Shown in pieces: positions 27,427-36,353 of a stretch of 48,454 nucleotides of DNA. The DNA is taken from contig CAZOGY010000011.1 in the NCBI GenBank assembly GCA_964579305.1, positions 1 through 48,454 on the forward strand, written 5' to 3'. The DNA comes from JBCBWG01 sp964579305. GTDB lineage: Bacteria; Pseudomonadota; Alphaproteobacteria; Rhizobiales; Hyphomicrobiaceae. Within the stretch, counting starts at the first letter, position 1; each line of letters starts with the position of its first letter. Both the position numbers and the translations under genes were made by a program. The notes below the pieces were generated by a model that was not told where the DNA came from, did no database searches, and saw nothing but the letters and a program-made list of their open reading frames with translations.

Positions 27427-30069
27427 ATGACATGCAACCCAGCACGTTGGTTATGGGGTCTGTTTCCGGTGATGGCGCTGATTGCGCTGGCCTTTCAAAA
27501 CACGTCCGGACCAATCCAGCAGGATCTGCAAGAGCGCACCCGTCAGGAGCTTACCCGTCGCGGTCTGGCGTGGGCCGCGACCGGCTTTGACGGCCGCGAT
27601 GGCGCGTTGACCGGCACCGCTGAGGATGCTGGCGCTAAGGGACGCGCTGACAACGTTGCACGCGCGGTATGGGGCGTGCGGTCCTTGCGCGACGAGACCC
27701 GCCTACTGGCCGCGGCCGAGACGTTCACGTTTCAAGCTGTCCGCGACGCGCGCAGCATCCGCCTGCTTGGCCATGTCCCCAATGAGCAAAGCCGCGATCG
27801 CATCCGCACGCTTGCAAAGTCCGCGTTTCCCGATGTCGAGATTATTGATGCGATGCAACCGGCGCGAGGTGCGCCGCCGCAAGGCGTCTGGCTGGATGGT
27901 ATTGCGTTCGGCTTCCGGCAACTGGCGCGCTTGGAAAATGGCGCACAGGTCGATTTGGTGGAGACCGAAATGCGCGTGCGCGGCCGCGCCCGCTCAACGA
28001 CTGACTTTCAGCGCGTGCGCGGTGAGCTGGAAAGCGGACTGCCCGGCGGTTTCAAGCTTGCAGAGAACCAGGTCAAGCCACCTTTCATCGGGCGCTACCG
28101 CTGGCAGATTGCGCTCGTCCCAGGGACAGTGACCACCAGCGGCTTCGTTCCCGACGCAAGCGTGCGCGAACGCATCGGCAAAGCGATCAGTCGCGTGCGT
28201 CCTCAAGCTGCAATCGAGGATAAGACAGAACTTGGCAGCGGCGCGCCGGACGCGTTTCAGGCGTTGGCGATTGGTCTTGTGAATGCGGTCGGCCCGTTGA
28301 GCGAAGCCACCATCACGCTCGACGGCCGCCGCGTGCGCGTGGTCGGCCGCGCCGTGCGCGAAGAAACCGCGCTCGCGGTCCGCGATGCGATGGGTAAGCT
28401 CATGCCGGAGGGGTTTGAGCTGACGAGCAACATTGCCTTTGATGCGCCCGCCATCCCGGTTGCAAGCCCGTTTGAAACAGCAATCGTTCTGAGTGAAGAC
28501 AGCATTCGCGCGACCGGGGTCGTCCCCGATGCGGACCTGCGACAGAGCATCGTCACGCGCCTTTCCCAATCGCTTCCGGGCCGCAACATCGACATGGCGC
28601 TCAAGCTCGCCCGTGGTGAAACGGACGGCTGGCAGTCTTGCATGGAAGCCGGTCTGTTGGGCCTCGAGGCTCTGAAAACAGGGCGTCTGGTTCTCAAAGA
28701 CGACACGCTTGTCGTTGAAGGCCGCATTGAAGACGAGCGCCGCCTCAGAACGTTGCCGCAAGAAGTACGTGCCGCCGCCAATCGGGCGTGCCGGACATCG
28801 GTCTCCGTCCAATTGGCTGCGCCGCCGGAGCCCGATTTGAGTTGGCGCGCTGAGCGGACCGGAGAGGATGGGGTCAAGATCTCAGGCGAGGTGCCGGATT
28901 CTGAGACACGCACCGCAATCGTTCAAAAGGCGCGTGCCACATTCGCTGGTGCTAAGATCGAGGATGCCATGCGCGTTCGCCCCGGCCGCAGCGCCAAATG
29001 GCGGGCAGTTGCGCTTGGCGGCATTGATTTGCTTGCCCGTTTGCGCAGCGGCAGCGTGGCAATCGAGAACCAGCGTTTGACGGTAGAGGGTGTCGCGCCC
29101 GACAGCGTGGCCATTACCGCCATTCAGCAACGGCTCGCCGCCGTCTTGCCAAAGGGCTACGTCGGCCGCGACAACCTTGAGGTCAAATCGGCCGCCATGC
29201 TTTGGGCGGAGCAAGCGGCGCGGGAGAAGGCCAAGTTGGAGGCCGAGCGCAAGCGCAAGGCAGCCAAGGCCGCAGCCCGCCAGCGCAAAATTGATGCCGC
29301 CGCCGCCGCGGAACGCCTGCGCCTGGAAGAGCTGGCGAAACGCCGCGCGCGCCAAGCCCGTGAACGGGACGCAAAATCCAGTGCCGATGACGGCCAAGAC
29401 CGCGCCGGAAACACCGTCAATCGCCAATCCGAAGCCGCCCGCAATCAGGCTCAGTCGCGCAAAGATCCCGCTCCATCCAACGACGATAGCGCGCCGTTGC
29501 GGCCTCAGAACCTGGAACGGCCGATCGACAGCCAGCCCACTGATCAGCCACGCGGCGGTCTTGCCAGCCGGCCATCAGGCGGCGCGCCCCGGCGCAACGT
29601 GCAGACAGCAAACGCGCGGCCTGACATTCCCCCGCCATCGCGCAAGCCGAAGACCCGCAGCGCTATTCCAAGCAAATCCGGCGGGTCGAATGGCGATGCG
29701 CAAACGTGCCAAAGCGCGTTGGATGCGGCCGCTCGCCGGGGGCGTATCAACTTTGCAACGGCCAGCACCCGATTACGCGCCACCTCGCGCCCGGTGCTGC
29801 AACGCCTGGCCCAGGTCGCCAAAGCCTGCCGCACGGTCGTGATCGACATTGAGGGACATACCGACGCCACCGGCAGCGCGCGCCTGAACATGGACCTGTC
29901 GCTGCGCCGGGCTCGCGCTATCGTGAACTATTTGACAAGGGCGGGCGTTCCCGCCACCCGTCTAAATGCTCAGGGCTATGGAGAGCGTCGCCCGATCGTG
30001 CCCAACACGACGCGGGCCAATCGCGCGCTCAACCGGCGCATTGAATTCAGGGTCCGCCTGTCAGGCTGA
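27427..30069 (+). CDS. OmpA-domain protein with tandem BON-like repeats
   Basis: An 880-residue envelope protein, function not assigned. A signal/anchor segment (about 8-24) is followed by a BON-like stretch to about 100. Four repeat units of roughly 120 residues follow (about 101-217, 225-344, 346-465, 468-590). Each has a GxVPD/E..xR..I head, a W/F...A..GL..L middle and often an LPxGF end. Then come an Ala/Lys/Glu/Arg-rich probable coiled coil (585-650), a Pro/Gln/Ser-rich linker (650-755) and an OmpA peptidoglycan-binding domain (EGHTDATG at 809-816, LSLRRARAIVNYL, final NRRIEFRV). ATG 27427 with AAGGGGA upstream replaces a longer opening from 27331. It resembles mycobacterial BON-OmpA proteins in design. 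It probably bridges membrane and cell wall; this is inference. Confidence 0.87.
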   Translation: MTCNPARWLWGLFPVMALIALAFQNTSGPIQQDLQERTRQELTRRGLAWAATGFDGRDGALTGTAEDAGAKGRADNVARAVWGVRSLRDETRLLAAAETFTFQAVRDARSIRLLGHVPNEQSRDRIRTLAKSAFPDVEIIDAMQPARGAPPQGVWLDGIAFGFRQLARLENGAQVDLVETEMRVRGRARSTTDFQRVRGELESGLPGGFKLAENQVKPPFIGRYRWQIALVPGTVTTSGFVPDASVRERIGKAISRVRPQAAIEDKTELGSGAPDAFQALAIGLVNAVGPLSEATITLDGRRVRVVGRAVREETALAVRDAMGKLMPEGFELTSNIAFDAPAIPVASPFETAIVLSEDSIRATGVVPDADLRQSIVTRLSQSLPGRNIDMALKLARGETDGWQSCMEAGLLGLEALKTGRLVLKDDTLVVEGRIEDERRLRTLPQEVRAAANRACRTSVSVQLAAPPEPDLSWRAERTGEDGVKISGEVPDSETRTAIVQKARATFAGAKIEDAMRVRPGRSAKWRAVALGGIDLLARLRSGSVAIENQRLTVEGVAPDSVAITAIQQRLAAVLPKGYVGRDNLEVKSAAMLWAEQAAREKAKLEAERKRKAAKAAARQRKIDAAAAAERLRLEELAKRRARQARERDAKSSADDGQDRAGNTVNRQSEAARNQAQSRKDPAPSNDDSAPLRPQNLERPIDSQPTDQPRGGLASRPSGGAPRRNVQTANARPDIPPPSRKPKTRSAIPSKSGGSNGDAQTCQSALDAAARRGRINFATASTRLRATSRPVLQRLAQVAKACRTVVIDIEGHTDATGSARLNMDLSLRRARAIVNYLTRAGVPATRLNAQGYGERRPIVPNTTRANRALNRRIEFRVRLSG

Positions 30070-30142
30070 TCGCGCGGCTTGCGCCGTCAGATCGGACAGG
30101 TTGCGCAGTTTGCCGTGGACCCGGCGTAAGGGGGGAACCGGT

Positions 30143-30241
30143 ATGGATTATCTGATCGTGAAGCTGTCGTGGTATCTGGTCGGCGCCTTTGGGATCGGCC
30201 TGTTCGTGGGTTGGATGTCATGCGGCCGCAAACGCGGCTGA
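30143..30241 (+). CDS. Small single-helix membrane protein (32 aa)
   Basis: A short reading frame 73 bases after the OmpA-repeat gene, preceded by GGGGGAA at normal distance from the ATG. The product MDYLIVKLSWYLVGAFGIGL... is a single hydrophobic helix (residues about 3-24) ending in WMSC and a basic GRKRG tail, so an N-out/C-in inner-membrane orientation is expected. Its helix resembles the N-terminal helix of the next protein (shared pattern A-F/Y-x-IG-x-F-x-G), suggesting that both belong to one membrane module. No known family was recognised. Confidence 0.65.
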   Translation: MDYLIVKLSWYLVGAFGIGLFVGWMSCGRKRG

Positions 30242-30519
30242 CACGCCACGCGCTGATCACGTTGCCTGCAACGCGCGGTGCCGATTGGCGCATGAAAACA
30301 GCCAGGCACGACCCGTGCGGGCGCGGCTCATGGGCAACAGCGGCGATTTATCTGCCCACAAAGTCGCCTATAATCGAGCTTCACCCGCAGCATGCGATAG
30401 CCCAATGAGAACCATAAGCGCCGCGCGCTGATCGCACGCCTGATCGCCCCGCGGCGAGCCCGGCAGTCCACCTGAATGGCGTCAAGCCAACGCACCGTGT
30501 TTGTGATGAGGAGTTGAGA
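30242..30519 (+). other. Intergenic region before the H3TH-repeat gene
   Basis: A 278-base gap with no recognisable gene. It contains a consensus TATAAT at 30369-30374 (listed separately) and a tight CGTTGC/GCAACG inverted repeat near 30260. Its size suggests that the downstream gene has its own promoter. Confidence 0.45.
30369..30374 (+). promoter_or_regulatory. Candidate -10 box for the H3TH-repeat gene
   Basis: An exact TATAAT, rare in this GC-rich sequence, about 146 bases before the ATG at 30520. The expected -35 position reads approximately GATTTA, a poor match, so this is only a candidate housekeeping promoter. Confidence 0.3.
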
Positions 30520-32670
30520 ATGGTCGCCCTGTTCTGGGAAACAGCGCTTTTGCTGCTCGCAGCTTACTTCATCGGTGCGTTTTTAGGGTGCATGATCCGA
30601 CGCCTGCTGTTCCCCGGCACGCTTGCGCCACGCGCACAGGGCGCGACGGCCGCAGCCGGTGCCGCTGCGACAACGGCCGCCGCTCAGCCAGCCCACGTGG
30701 ATGGCGCTGGCGACAATCGTTTTTCACGTGCCTTGACCGGTGAGGATCAAGCTTCTGCTGCTGGCGCTGCAACACAGGCACAAGCCGACGCGGCACAGGG
30801 ACAGGCCGGCGCGGCACAGGTCGAACCTGTTTCCACCCAACTCACCGACGCAACAACCGGACTATCGCGGACTTCGGATCGCCCGCAGCCCTCCGACGGC
30901 ATGTCGACCGGCGCGATCGCGACCGGTGTGGCCGCTGGGGTCGCCGCCGCAGCCGCCGGCGCTGCATTATCGCGTGGCCAGGCGCACGCGCAAACGTCGC
31001 AGCCAAACATTCCCACGCGCCCTGAGGAAACGGTGCCGCCGCAAAGCGCACCTGGCAGCGTCGCCGGCCGGAATGAAGCTATGTGGACCGCCGCAGCCAT
31101 GCCGCCCGGCGATGACCTGGAAAACATCTCAGGCATCGACGGCGCGCTTGCGGAAAAGTTGAAGGCCGCCGGCGTCAACCGCTTTGAAGATATCGCCGGC
31201 TGGACCGCCGCCGATGTCGCGAAGATAAGCGCAACGCTTGGCTTGCGCGACGAGATTTCCCGGCAGAATTGGATTGAGCAGGCCGCCGTCCTGGCCAAGG
31301 GCAACAAGACCGCATTTGCAAAAGAGCGCGCCGCGATTGGCATCCAACCCGTGGCATCACCGAGCGACGATGCTGGTGTTTCGCGCAACATTCACCGCGA
31401 GCTTGGCGCCGGAATCGACATCCAGGGGGCAACGCCGAAACCACAAGAGACAGTCGTGTTGCCGGCGGCCGCTGGGACCAATGATGGCGCGGCTGTGGCA
31501 GCGCGGATCGAAACGGTGCCTCCCGCCACAGTCCCGCCGACCTCCGCCCCCTCGACCGGCGCGCCCACCGCGACGGCCGCCGCACTTGCCGCTGGTGCTG
31601 CCGCAGCGGCCGTTGTTGCCAGCACCAGTGGGCCGGCAGCGGCAGCGTCCGGACCAGCAGCCATCGGCGAGCGGGATGATCTGACCGCAATTGCGGGCAT
31701 CACGCCGGAGATCGAAAAAGTTCTCAACGGCCACGGCATCTCGCGCATTTCCCAGATTGCCGGCTGGTCTGCGGACGACGTGCGCCGTTTTGACGGATTG
31801 CTCGGCAGTGAGCGCATCGCGCGCGAGGACTGGGTTGGACAGGCCCAACGCAAGACCGGAACGACGCTTACGACAGCATCTTTTGGCGCCGCCGCCGCCG
31901 CGGGCGCCGCCGTGTCGGCGTTGCAGGGCATGCGGTCGGTACGCTCATCTGCATTGGTCGGAGATCGCGGCGCCAATCGGCCGTCGAGCAAGGACGATCT
32001 CAAGCGGATCCGCGGCATCGGTGTTTTGCTGGAACGGCGCCTGAACAGCATCGGCATTGAAAGTTACGAGCAAATTGCCGGCTGGGACGACACGGAAATC
32101 TCACGGGTCAGCGCGGCGCTGGCACTGGGTGATCAGATCCAGTCGGAGAATTGGGTCGCGCAAGCCCGTCTGCTGTCCGGCGGTGACGTTGGCGGTGGAA
32201 CGACCGCGCGGGCGAGCACGTCGTCAGGCGAGATCAACCGGTCGGTTCCGCCCATCCAAGGTGGCCCGTCAGAGGCTTTGGACAGATCGGTGCCACCCGC
32301 GTCGCCAGCGCCGGCCGCATCGGCGGCAGCCGCCGCGGCGGTCACGGCGGCTGCGGCAGCGTCGGAACTCAGCGGCGCGCGCACAACGCCGGTTGCATCC
32401 CCGCTTGTCAGCCGGCCCGGCGCCGCCGATCGCGATGATCTCAAACGCATTCGCGGCGTCGGTATCCTCATTGAGCGCAAACTCAACGAGCTGGGCGTGA
32501 CAAGCTACAATCAGATCGCAAACTGGACGGCCAACGATATCGAACGCGTCAACGCAGTTCTCGATTTCGACGGCAGAATTGAGCGCGAGAACTGGATTGA
32601 ACAAGCACGCATTCTGGCGTCGGGCGGACAAACCGAGTTCTCACGGCGCATGGATCGCGGCGACGCATAA
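30520..32670 (+). CDS. Membrane-anchored protein with four H3TH (helix-hairpin-helix) modules
   Basis: A 716-residue protein with an N-terminal transmembrane helix (LFWETALLLLAAYFIGAFLG) and a following basic MIRRLL, so the rest lies in the cytoplasm. Four modules of about 62 residues recur at about 198-262, 386-447, 492-555 and 639-702. Each runs DDL..I.GI...(L/I)E..L...GI..(Y/F)..IA.W...(D/E)(V/I).(R/K)......I....W..QA. They match the COG3743 predicted H3TH nucleic-acid-binding type; modules 3 and 4 keep the GIG/GVG hairpin best. Ala/Pro/Thr-rich linkers separate them. ATG 30520 with GAGGAG upstream is preferred to TTG 30514. No nuclease active site is visible. Nucleic-acid tethering at the membrane is a hypothesis; protein-protein contact is equally possible. 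Confidence 0.87.
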   Translation: MVALFWETALLLLAAYFIGAFLGCMIRRLLFPGTLAPRAQGATAAAGAAATTAAAQPAHVDGAGDNRFSRALTGEDQASAAGAATQAQADAAQGQAGAAQVEPVSTQLTDATTGLSRTSDRPQPSDGMSTGAIATGVAAGVAAAAAGAALSRGQAHAQTSQPNIPTRPEETVPPQSAPGSVAGRNEAMWTAAAMPPGDDLENISGIDGALAEKLKAAGVNRFEDIAGWTAADVAKISATLGLRDEISRQNWIEQAAVLAKGNKTAFAKERAAIGIQPVASPSDDAGVSRNIHRELGAGIDIQGATPKPQETVVLPAAAGTNDGAAVAARIETVPPATVPPTSAPSTGAPTATAAALAAGAAAAAVVASTSGPAAAASGPAAIGERDDLTAIAGITPEIEKVLNGHGISRISQIAGWSADDVRRFDGLLGSERIAREDWVGQAQRKTGTTLTTASFGAAAAAGAAVSALQGMRSVRSSALVGDRGANRPSSKDDLKRIRGIGVLLERRLNSIGIESYEQIAGWDDTEISRVSAALALGDQIQSENWVAQARLLSGGDVGGGTTARASTSSGEINRSVPPIQGGPSEALDRSVPPASPAPAASAAAAAAVTAAAAASELSGARTTPVASPLVSRPGAADRDDLKRIRGVGILIERKLNELGVTSYNQIANWTANDIERVNAVLDFDGRIERENWIEQARILASGGQTEFSRRMDRGDA

Positions 32671-32823
32671 AACGAACCGAGATTGCCAAACGGCGCAAGC
32701 CAAGCGCCAGCTCATCTCAAGTGCGCCGATCGCGTGTCTCTGGACCAGGCACGCGACGGCACGGAGATCGCAGCCCAAAACGCGCGCGAGCTGACCTGCG
32801 GCACACGACACATGCACCACGGC

Positions 32824-33786
32824 TCACGCGCCAGGATCAGTGTCGGCCAGAAACGCCGCGATTGCGTCGATCTCGCGCGTACCCCACAACAATGGCGCGT
32901 GCCCCTGATCTGGCACCTCCATCGCGCGAAAATCGGGATGGACCGCCGCCATCTCCTGCACAGTCCGTTCCGACAACAAATCCGAAAGCGCACCGCGGAT
33001 GGTCAGGCACGGCACATGGCAGATCGCTTTAAACTGCGCCCAAAGCGGCGGGATGCCCTGAGCGGAACTCTCAAAAGCTTTGGCAATGGCCGGATCATAG
33101 CCAGCAACGGGCCGACCATCCTTTTCGTTAAAGAGCTGGCGTGCAAATGCATCCCAGTCGTGGTCTGTCAGTTTTGGAAAGTCGCGGCCGGCAATCCGTC
33201 GGCAATCCGCGGCAGCCTCCGCCCAATTCGCCGGCTTGCGCGATTGCCCGACATAACCCGAGATCCGCAATAACCCCTCGCGCTCAATCACAGGGCCGAT
33301 GTCGTTGAGGATGATGGCGCCAAACCGCGTGGGCTGTGTGGCGCCAAGCCCCATCGCAATCAGCCCGCCGCGCGACGTCCCGATGATCGCCACGTCGTGC
33401 AAATCAAACGCGGTCAGAAAGTCCTGAACGTCAAAAAGCTCCGTGAGCACAGCATAGTTTCGCGGATCGCTATCCCAGTCCGATTGGCCACGCCCGCGCA
33501 TGTCGAGGGCATAGACATCGCGCGCAGTTGGGCCGGTGCATAGCGCGCTTGCCACGCGGTCAAAGTCGCGTGCATTGCGCGTCAATCCCGCAAGGCACAG
33601 GACCGCGCGCCGCATCGGACCAGCCCCCACGGATGCGGCGGACGGGCGTGCCGCGTAATGACGGCCAGCAAGGATCAGCCCGCTTTGGGTACTCAGCCAG
33701 ATCGGCCGCCAAAGCGGCGCGCCCGCATGCGAAGACCTAGGCTGTGTCGCAGTGGGACCTGTGGAGGCGGTGATCGTGTCGGTCAT
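32824..33786 (-). CDS. Alpha/beta hydrolase
   Basis: A cytosolic serine hydrolase of about 320 residues from the ATG at 33786 (a longer frame to 33897 exists). The nucleophile elbow GTSRGG carries the catalytic Ser, preceded by YALDMRGRGQSDWD, typical of the oxyanion/strand region. The catalytic Asp is probably in RGALSDLLS, and the catalytic His in VPDQGHAPLLW near the C-terminus. A cap domain includes YVGQSRKPANWAEAA. No substrate can be inferred: related enzymes hydrolyse esters, lactones or C-C bonds. The gene stands alone between the convergent H3TH-repeat gene and the transglycosylase gene on its own strand, from which it is separated by a palindromic repeat. Confidence 0.87.
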   Translation of the reverse strand: MTDTITASTGPTATQPRSSHAGAPLWRPIWLSTQSGLILAGRHYAARPSAASVGAGPMRRAVLCLAGLTRNARDFDRVASALCTGPTARDVYALDMRGRGQSDWDSDPRNYAVLTELFDVQDFLTAFDLHDVAIIGTSRGGLIAMGLGATQPTRFGAIILNDIGPVIEREGLLRISGYVGQSRKPANWAEAAADCRRIAGRDFPKLTDHDWDAFARQLFNEKDGRPVAGYDPAIAKAFESSAQGIPPLWAQFKAICHVPCLTIRGALSDLLSERTVQEMAAVHPDFRAMEVPDQGHAPLLWGTREIDAIAAFLADTDPGA

Positions 33787-33921
33787 GTCCGTCGGCGTCC
33801 GGGTTGTCAAAGGCAGACCGAGCTTTGCGTTGACCGCGCTGGCGCCAATGGCACGGAGCCGTGATCGGTGCAGGGTCTGAAATGCAGGTCGATGCACGCG
33901 GACGTATCGACCGGGCCAAGC

Positions 33922-34062
33922 CTAGAGCATAATCCGACCACACGTGACCGCAATTACGGTCACGTATAGTCGGACAAAGATGCTCTATCATGTTGGAAAT
34001 AGAGCAATCTCATCCAATCCGTGAGGTGCAAAGCGATTCCGTGAGACCGGATAAGGCTCTAG
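33922..34062. repeat. Rhizobiales-type palindromic intergenic repeat (RIME-like)
   Basis: Two linked imperfect palindromes fill this stretch. The first runs from TAGAGCATAATCCGACCA (33923) to GTCGGACAAAGATGCTCTA, with TGACCG/CGGTCA nearest the loop. The second runs from ATAGAGCAATCTCATCC to GGATAAGGCTCTAG and contains two near-copies of TCCGTGAG. The style, AGAGCAT...ATGCTCTA followed by a CTCTAG-ended unit, matches dispersed mosaic repeats common between genes of Rhizobiales. It lies 20 bases past the transglycosylase stop and may act as a transcript end or be a non-autonomous mobile remnant. Confidence 0.75.
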
Positions 34063-34082
34063 CGCACCCTCAAGCGCCGTGC

Positions 34083-36353
34083 TCACGGCTTGGGGACGAA
34101 CCCCAGATCGGCGTCGATCCGCACGGCTTTGTCCTGTTCGCCAAGGCGTGCACGATAAACCTGCAGGTTAGACACGACTTTCTGAACATACAGCCGTGTT
34201 TCTTCAAACGGGATGCCGTAGACCCAGTCGAGCGCGTCCACATCATCGGTGCGCGGATCGCCTCTTTGGCGCAGCCATTGCCGTGTCCGTCCGGGCCCGG
34301 CGTTATAGCTCGTCAGCGTCAGGATCATGTTGCCGTCAGCGGCCCGGAGTTGATCTGTGATATAGACCGCCGCGATCTTGGCGTTGAACGACAGGCTCGT
34401 GCGGAGCTGTTTGATATTGCAGTTCAAATCATAGTTGCGGCAGATCCCGCGCGCCGTCGCAGGCATGACTTGCAAAAGGCCACGGGCGCCCGCACGCGAG
34501 ACGATGCTGGTGTTAAATTCACTTTCCTGACGCGCAATCGCCAGGATCAGCGCTGGCTCAGGCGGCGTCTTGATCGGCTCAAAAACCGGGAAGCGGTGTA
34601 TCGGATACGAGTAGATGTAATGGTCATGGCCGCGCGCGACGCCAGCCTTGCCAGCGCGCACGGCAATCTGGCTATCGCCAAGATCCTCCGCCAATTGCGC
34701 TGCCAGCAGGATTTGCTCGCCGTCGTCAACGGACCACGTAAACGCGCCAAACAGGCTTCTGGCGATGCTTGACGGCAGCCCGGTTTTGATCGCCAGAACG
34801 CCGGCGCGGATGGCAGATTGTTTGGCGAGCGCGGCAACCGACGCGTCACTTGGCAGCTTTGGAAACGGCAGAACCAGTGCGCGTTGCGGTTCGGCCCGGT
34901 GAACCCTGGCCAGCGCACCGTGGAACGTATCAAGCTGCTCTGCTGCAATCTTGAAGGCCGCATCCGCGGCCGCCTTATCACCGCGCGCTTGCTCTGCCCG
35001 GCCCAACCAATAGTGCGCGCGTGACCGTGTCAGCGGGCCGTCCGCAATCGTCTGAAAGCGCTGGAAATGCGCCCGCGCCGCGTCGGGCTTTTTGGCGAAA
35101 CGCAGCGCCAGCCAGCCGGCCAGAAACGCCTGCTCGAACGCAGCGCGGCTTGTCTCAGGCCGGCCCGGTGCAGCCACTTCAGCGGCAAGCACCATTTTAC
35201 CGTCGCCCAGCAGATCCCGGACGACGTCTGCGCGCATCTCCCAGTCCGCGTCCGGATTGCCGCTTTCGACACCGCCGGGCAGCTTGGCAATCGCCTTCGC
35301 AGCATCTTCAAGTTTCTTCTGCCGCAACAACTGCTGGGCAAGTTGCCGCCGGACGTGAGGGCTATCGCGTTCGTCTTTGGCAAGAGCCGCGATCAGCTTC
35401 GGCGCGGCCGCCTGATCCAGATAAACCGAAATCCGCGCAGCAACGCTTTTCTGTTTATCCGATGGGATCAGAGGAAGCAGGCGGCGCACTTCGTCAGCTT
35501 GCACTTTGCGCCGGCGAGACGAGGTGGTCGTCACAGCCAGAAGCGCATTGACGCGCGCGTAATGATCGTCCGGCCGGATGAGATCGCCGAAGCGTTGCAA
35601 GAAACCGCCCTGCACAGACGTAATCAGTCCGCCGCTGCGCCATGCCGATCGCGCCAACTCAGTGGCGCCGCTTCGATCGCCGGCGGCAAGCTTTGCTGAG
35701 GCATGCGCCGCCACACCCATCGCATCCTCGGGCGGCAAAGCTTCAAACAGCGCAAGCAGATCACGCACGCGCCCGCCTTGAATGAACGTGGCCCGTTCAA
35801 GCCTGCGGCGAAACAAGCGGTCGCGGATCGGCCAAAGCGGGTTCTGCGTCACGAACTGCGCATACTCGCCCGTCGTTCCAACGCCCGCCCGCAGCGCCAG
35901 CCAATCGATCAGCGTTTGCGCGGCGGCGTCCTGAACAGCTGCGCGATGAATGCCAAGCTGTTTGATATTACCGCGACGTATCGCTGTGACTGCCGCTTGC
36001 AGTTGCTTGGCCTCGCCGTCCGGTAGCGAGATTTCAGTCAACGGCTTGACCATCGCGCTCACTGAGGCCCGAAAATCTGCCTCGCGCTTGGACAAATAAG
36101 AGCGTGTCTCTTCGGCCACGGGTTTCGGCTGCGCATCCGCGGCGCCGCGCTTTGGGCTGGGGGCAGGCGGCGGCGGCATCGCCAACGCTTTCGAGATGTC
36201 GATGCACAAAACTGCGACAGCAAGCAGTGAGCCAAGGAGGCGACAAGGCCCGATCCGCGTCCGGGATGCCAAAGGGCGGCGCGCCACCGTCAGATTTTGG
36301 GAAGGCTGAGCCCAAACGTCACTGCGCGTCGGCAAAATCAAGTTGGCCTCCAT
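34083..36353 (-). CDS. slt: Soluble lytic murein transglycosylase
   Basis: Cleaves the MurNAc-GlcNAc bond of peptidoglycan in the periplasm to form 1,6-anhydro ends. At 756 residues it has the Slt70-like plan: an export signal (RLLGSLLAVAVLCIDI, ending near ALA), a long alpha-superhelical domain of TPR-like helices, and a C-terminal SLT domain. The SLT domain has the catalytic Glu610 in ARQESEF, SRAGARGLLQVMPATA, and the LTSYNAGPGRTRQWL motif. The ATG at 36353 has no good Shine-Dalgarno sequence, and the signal begins some 35 residues in, so the true start may lie slightly downstream. It is divergent from dapA, an arrangement common in alphaproteobacteria. Confidence 0.94.
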   Translation of the reverse strand: MEANLILPTRSDVWAQPSQNLTVARRPLASRTRIGPCRLLGSLLAVAVLCIDISKALAMPPPPAPSPKRGAADAQPKPVAEETRSYLSKREADFRASVSAMVKPLTEISLPDGEAKQLQAAVTAIRRGNIKQLGIHRAAVQDAAAQTLIDWLALRAGVGTTGEYAQFVTQNPLWPIRDRLFRRRLERATFIQGGRVRDLLALFEALPPEDAMGVAAHASAKLAAGDRSGATELARSAWRSGGLITSVQGGFLQRFGDLIRPDDHYARVNALLAVTTTSSRRRKVQADEVRRLLPLIPSDKQKSVAARISVYLDQAAAPKLIAALAKDERDSPHVRRQLAQQLLRQKKLEDAAKAIAKLPGGVESGNPDADWEMRADVVRDLLGDGKMVLAAEVAAPGRPETSRAAFEQAFLAGWLALRFAKKPDAARAHFQRFQTIADGPLTRSRAHYWLGRAEQARGDKAAADAAFKIAAEQLDTFHGALARVHRAEPQRALVLPFPKLPSDASVAALAKQSAIRAGVLAIKTGLPSSIARSLFGAFTWSVDDGEQILLAAQLAEDLGDSQIAVRAGKAGVARGHDHYIYSYPIHRFPVFEPIKTPPEPALILAIARQESEFNTSIVSRAGARGLLQVMPATARGICRNYDLNCNIKQLRTSLSFNAKIAAVYITDQLRAADGNMILTLTSYNAGPGRTRQWLRQRGDPRTDDVDALDWVYGIPFEETRLYVQKVVSNLQVYRARLGEQDKAVRIDADLGFVPKP

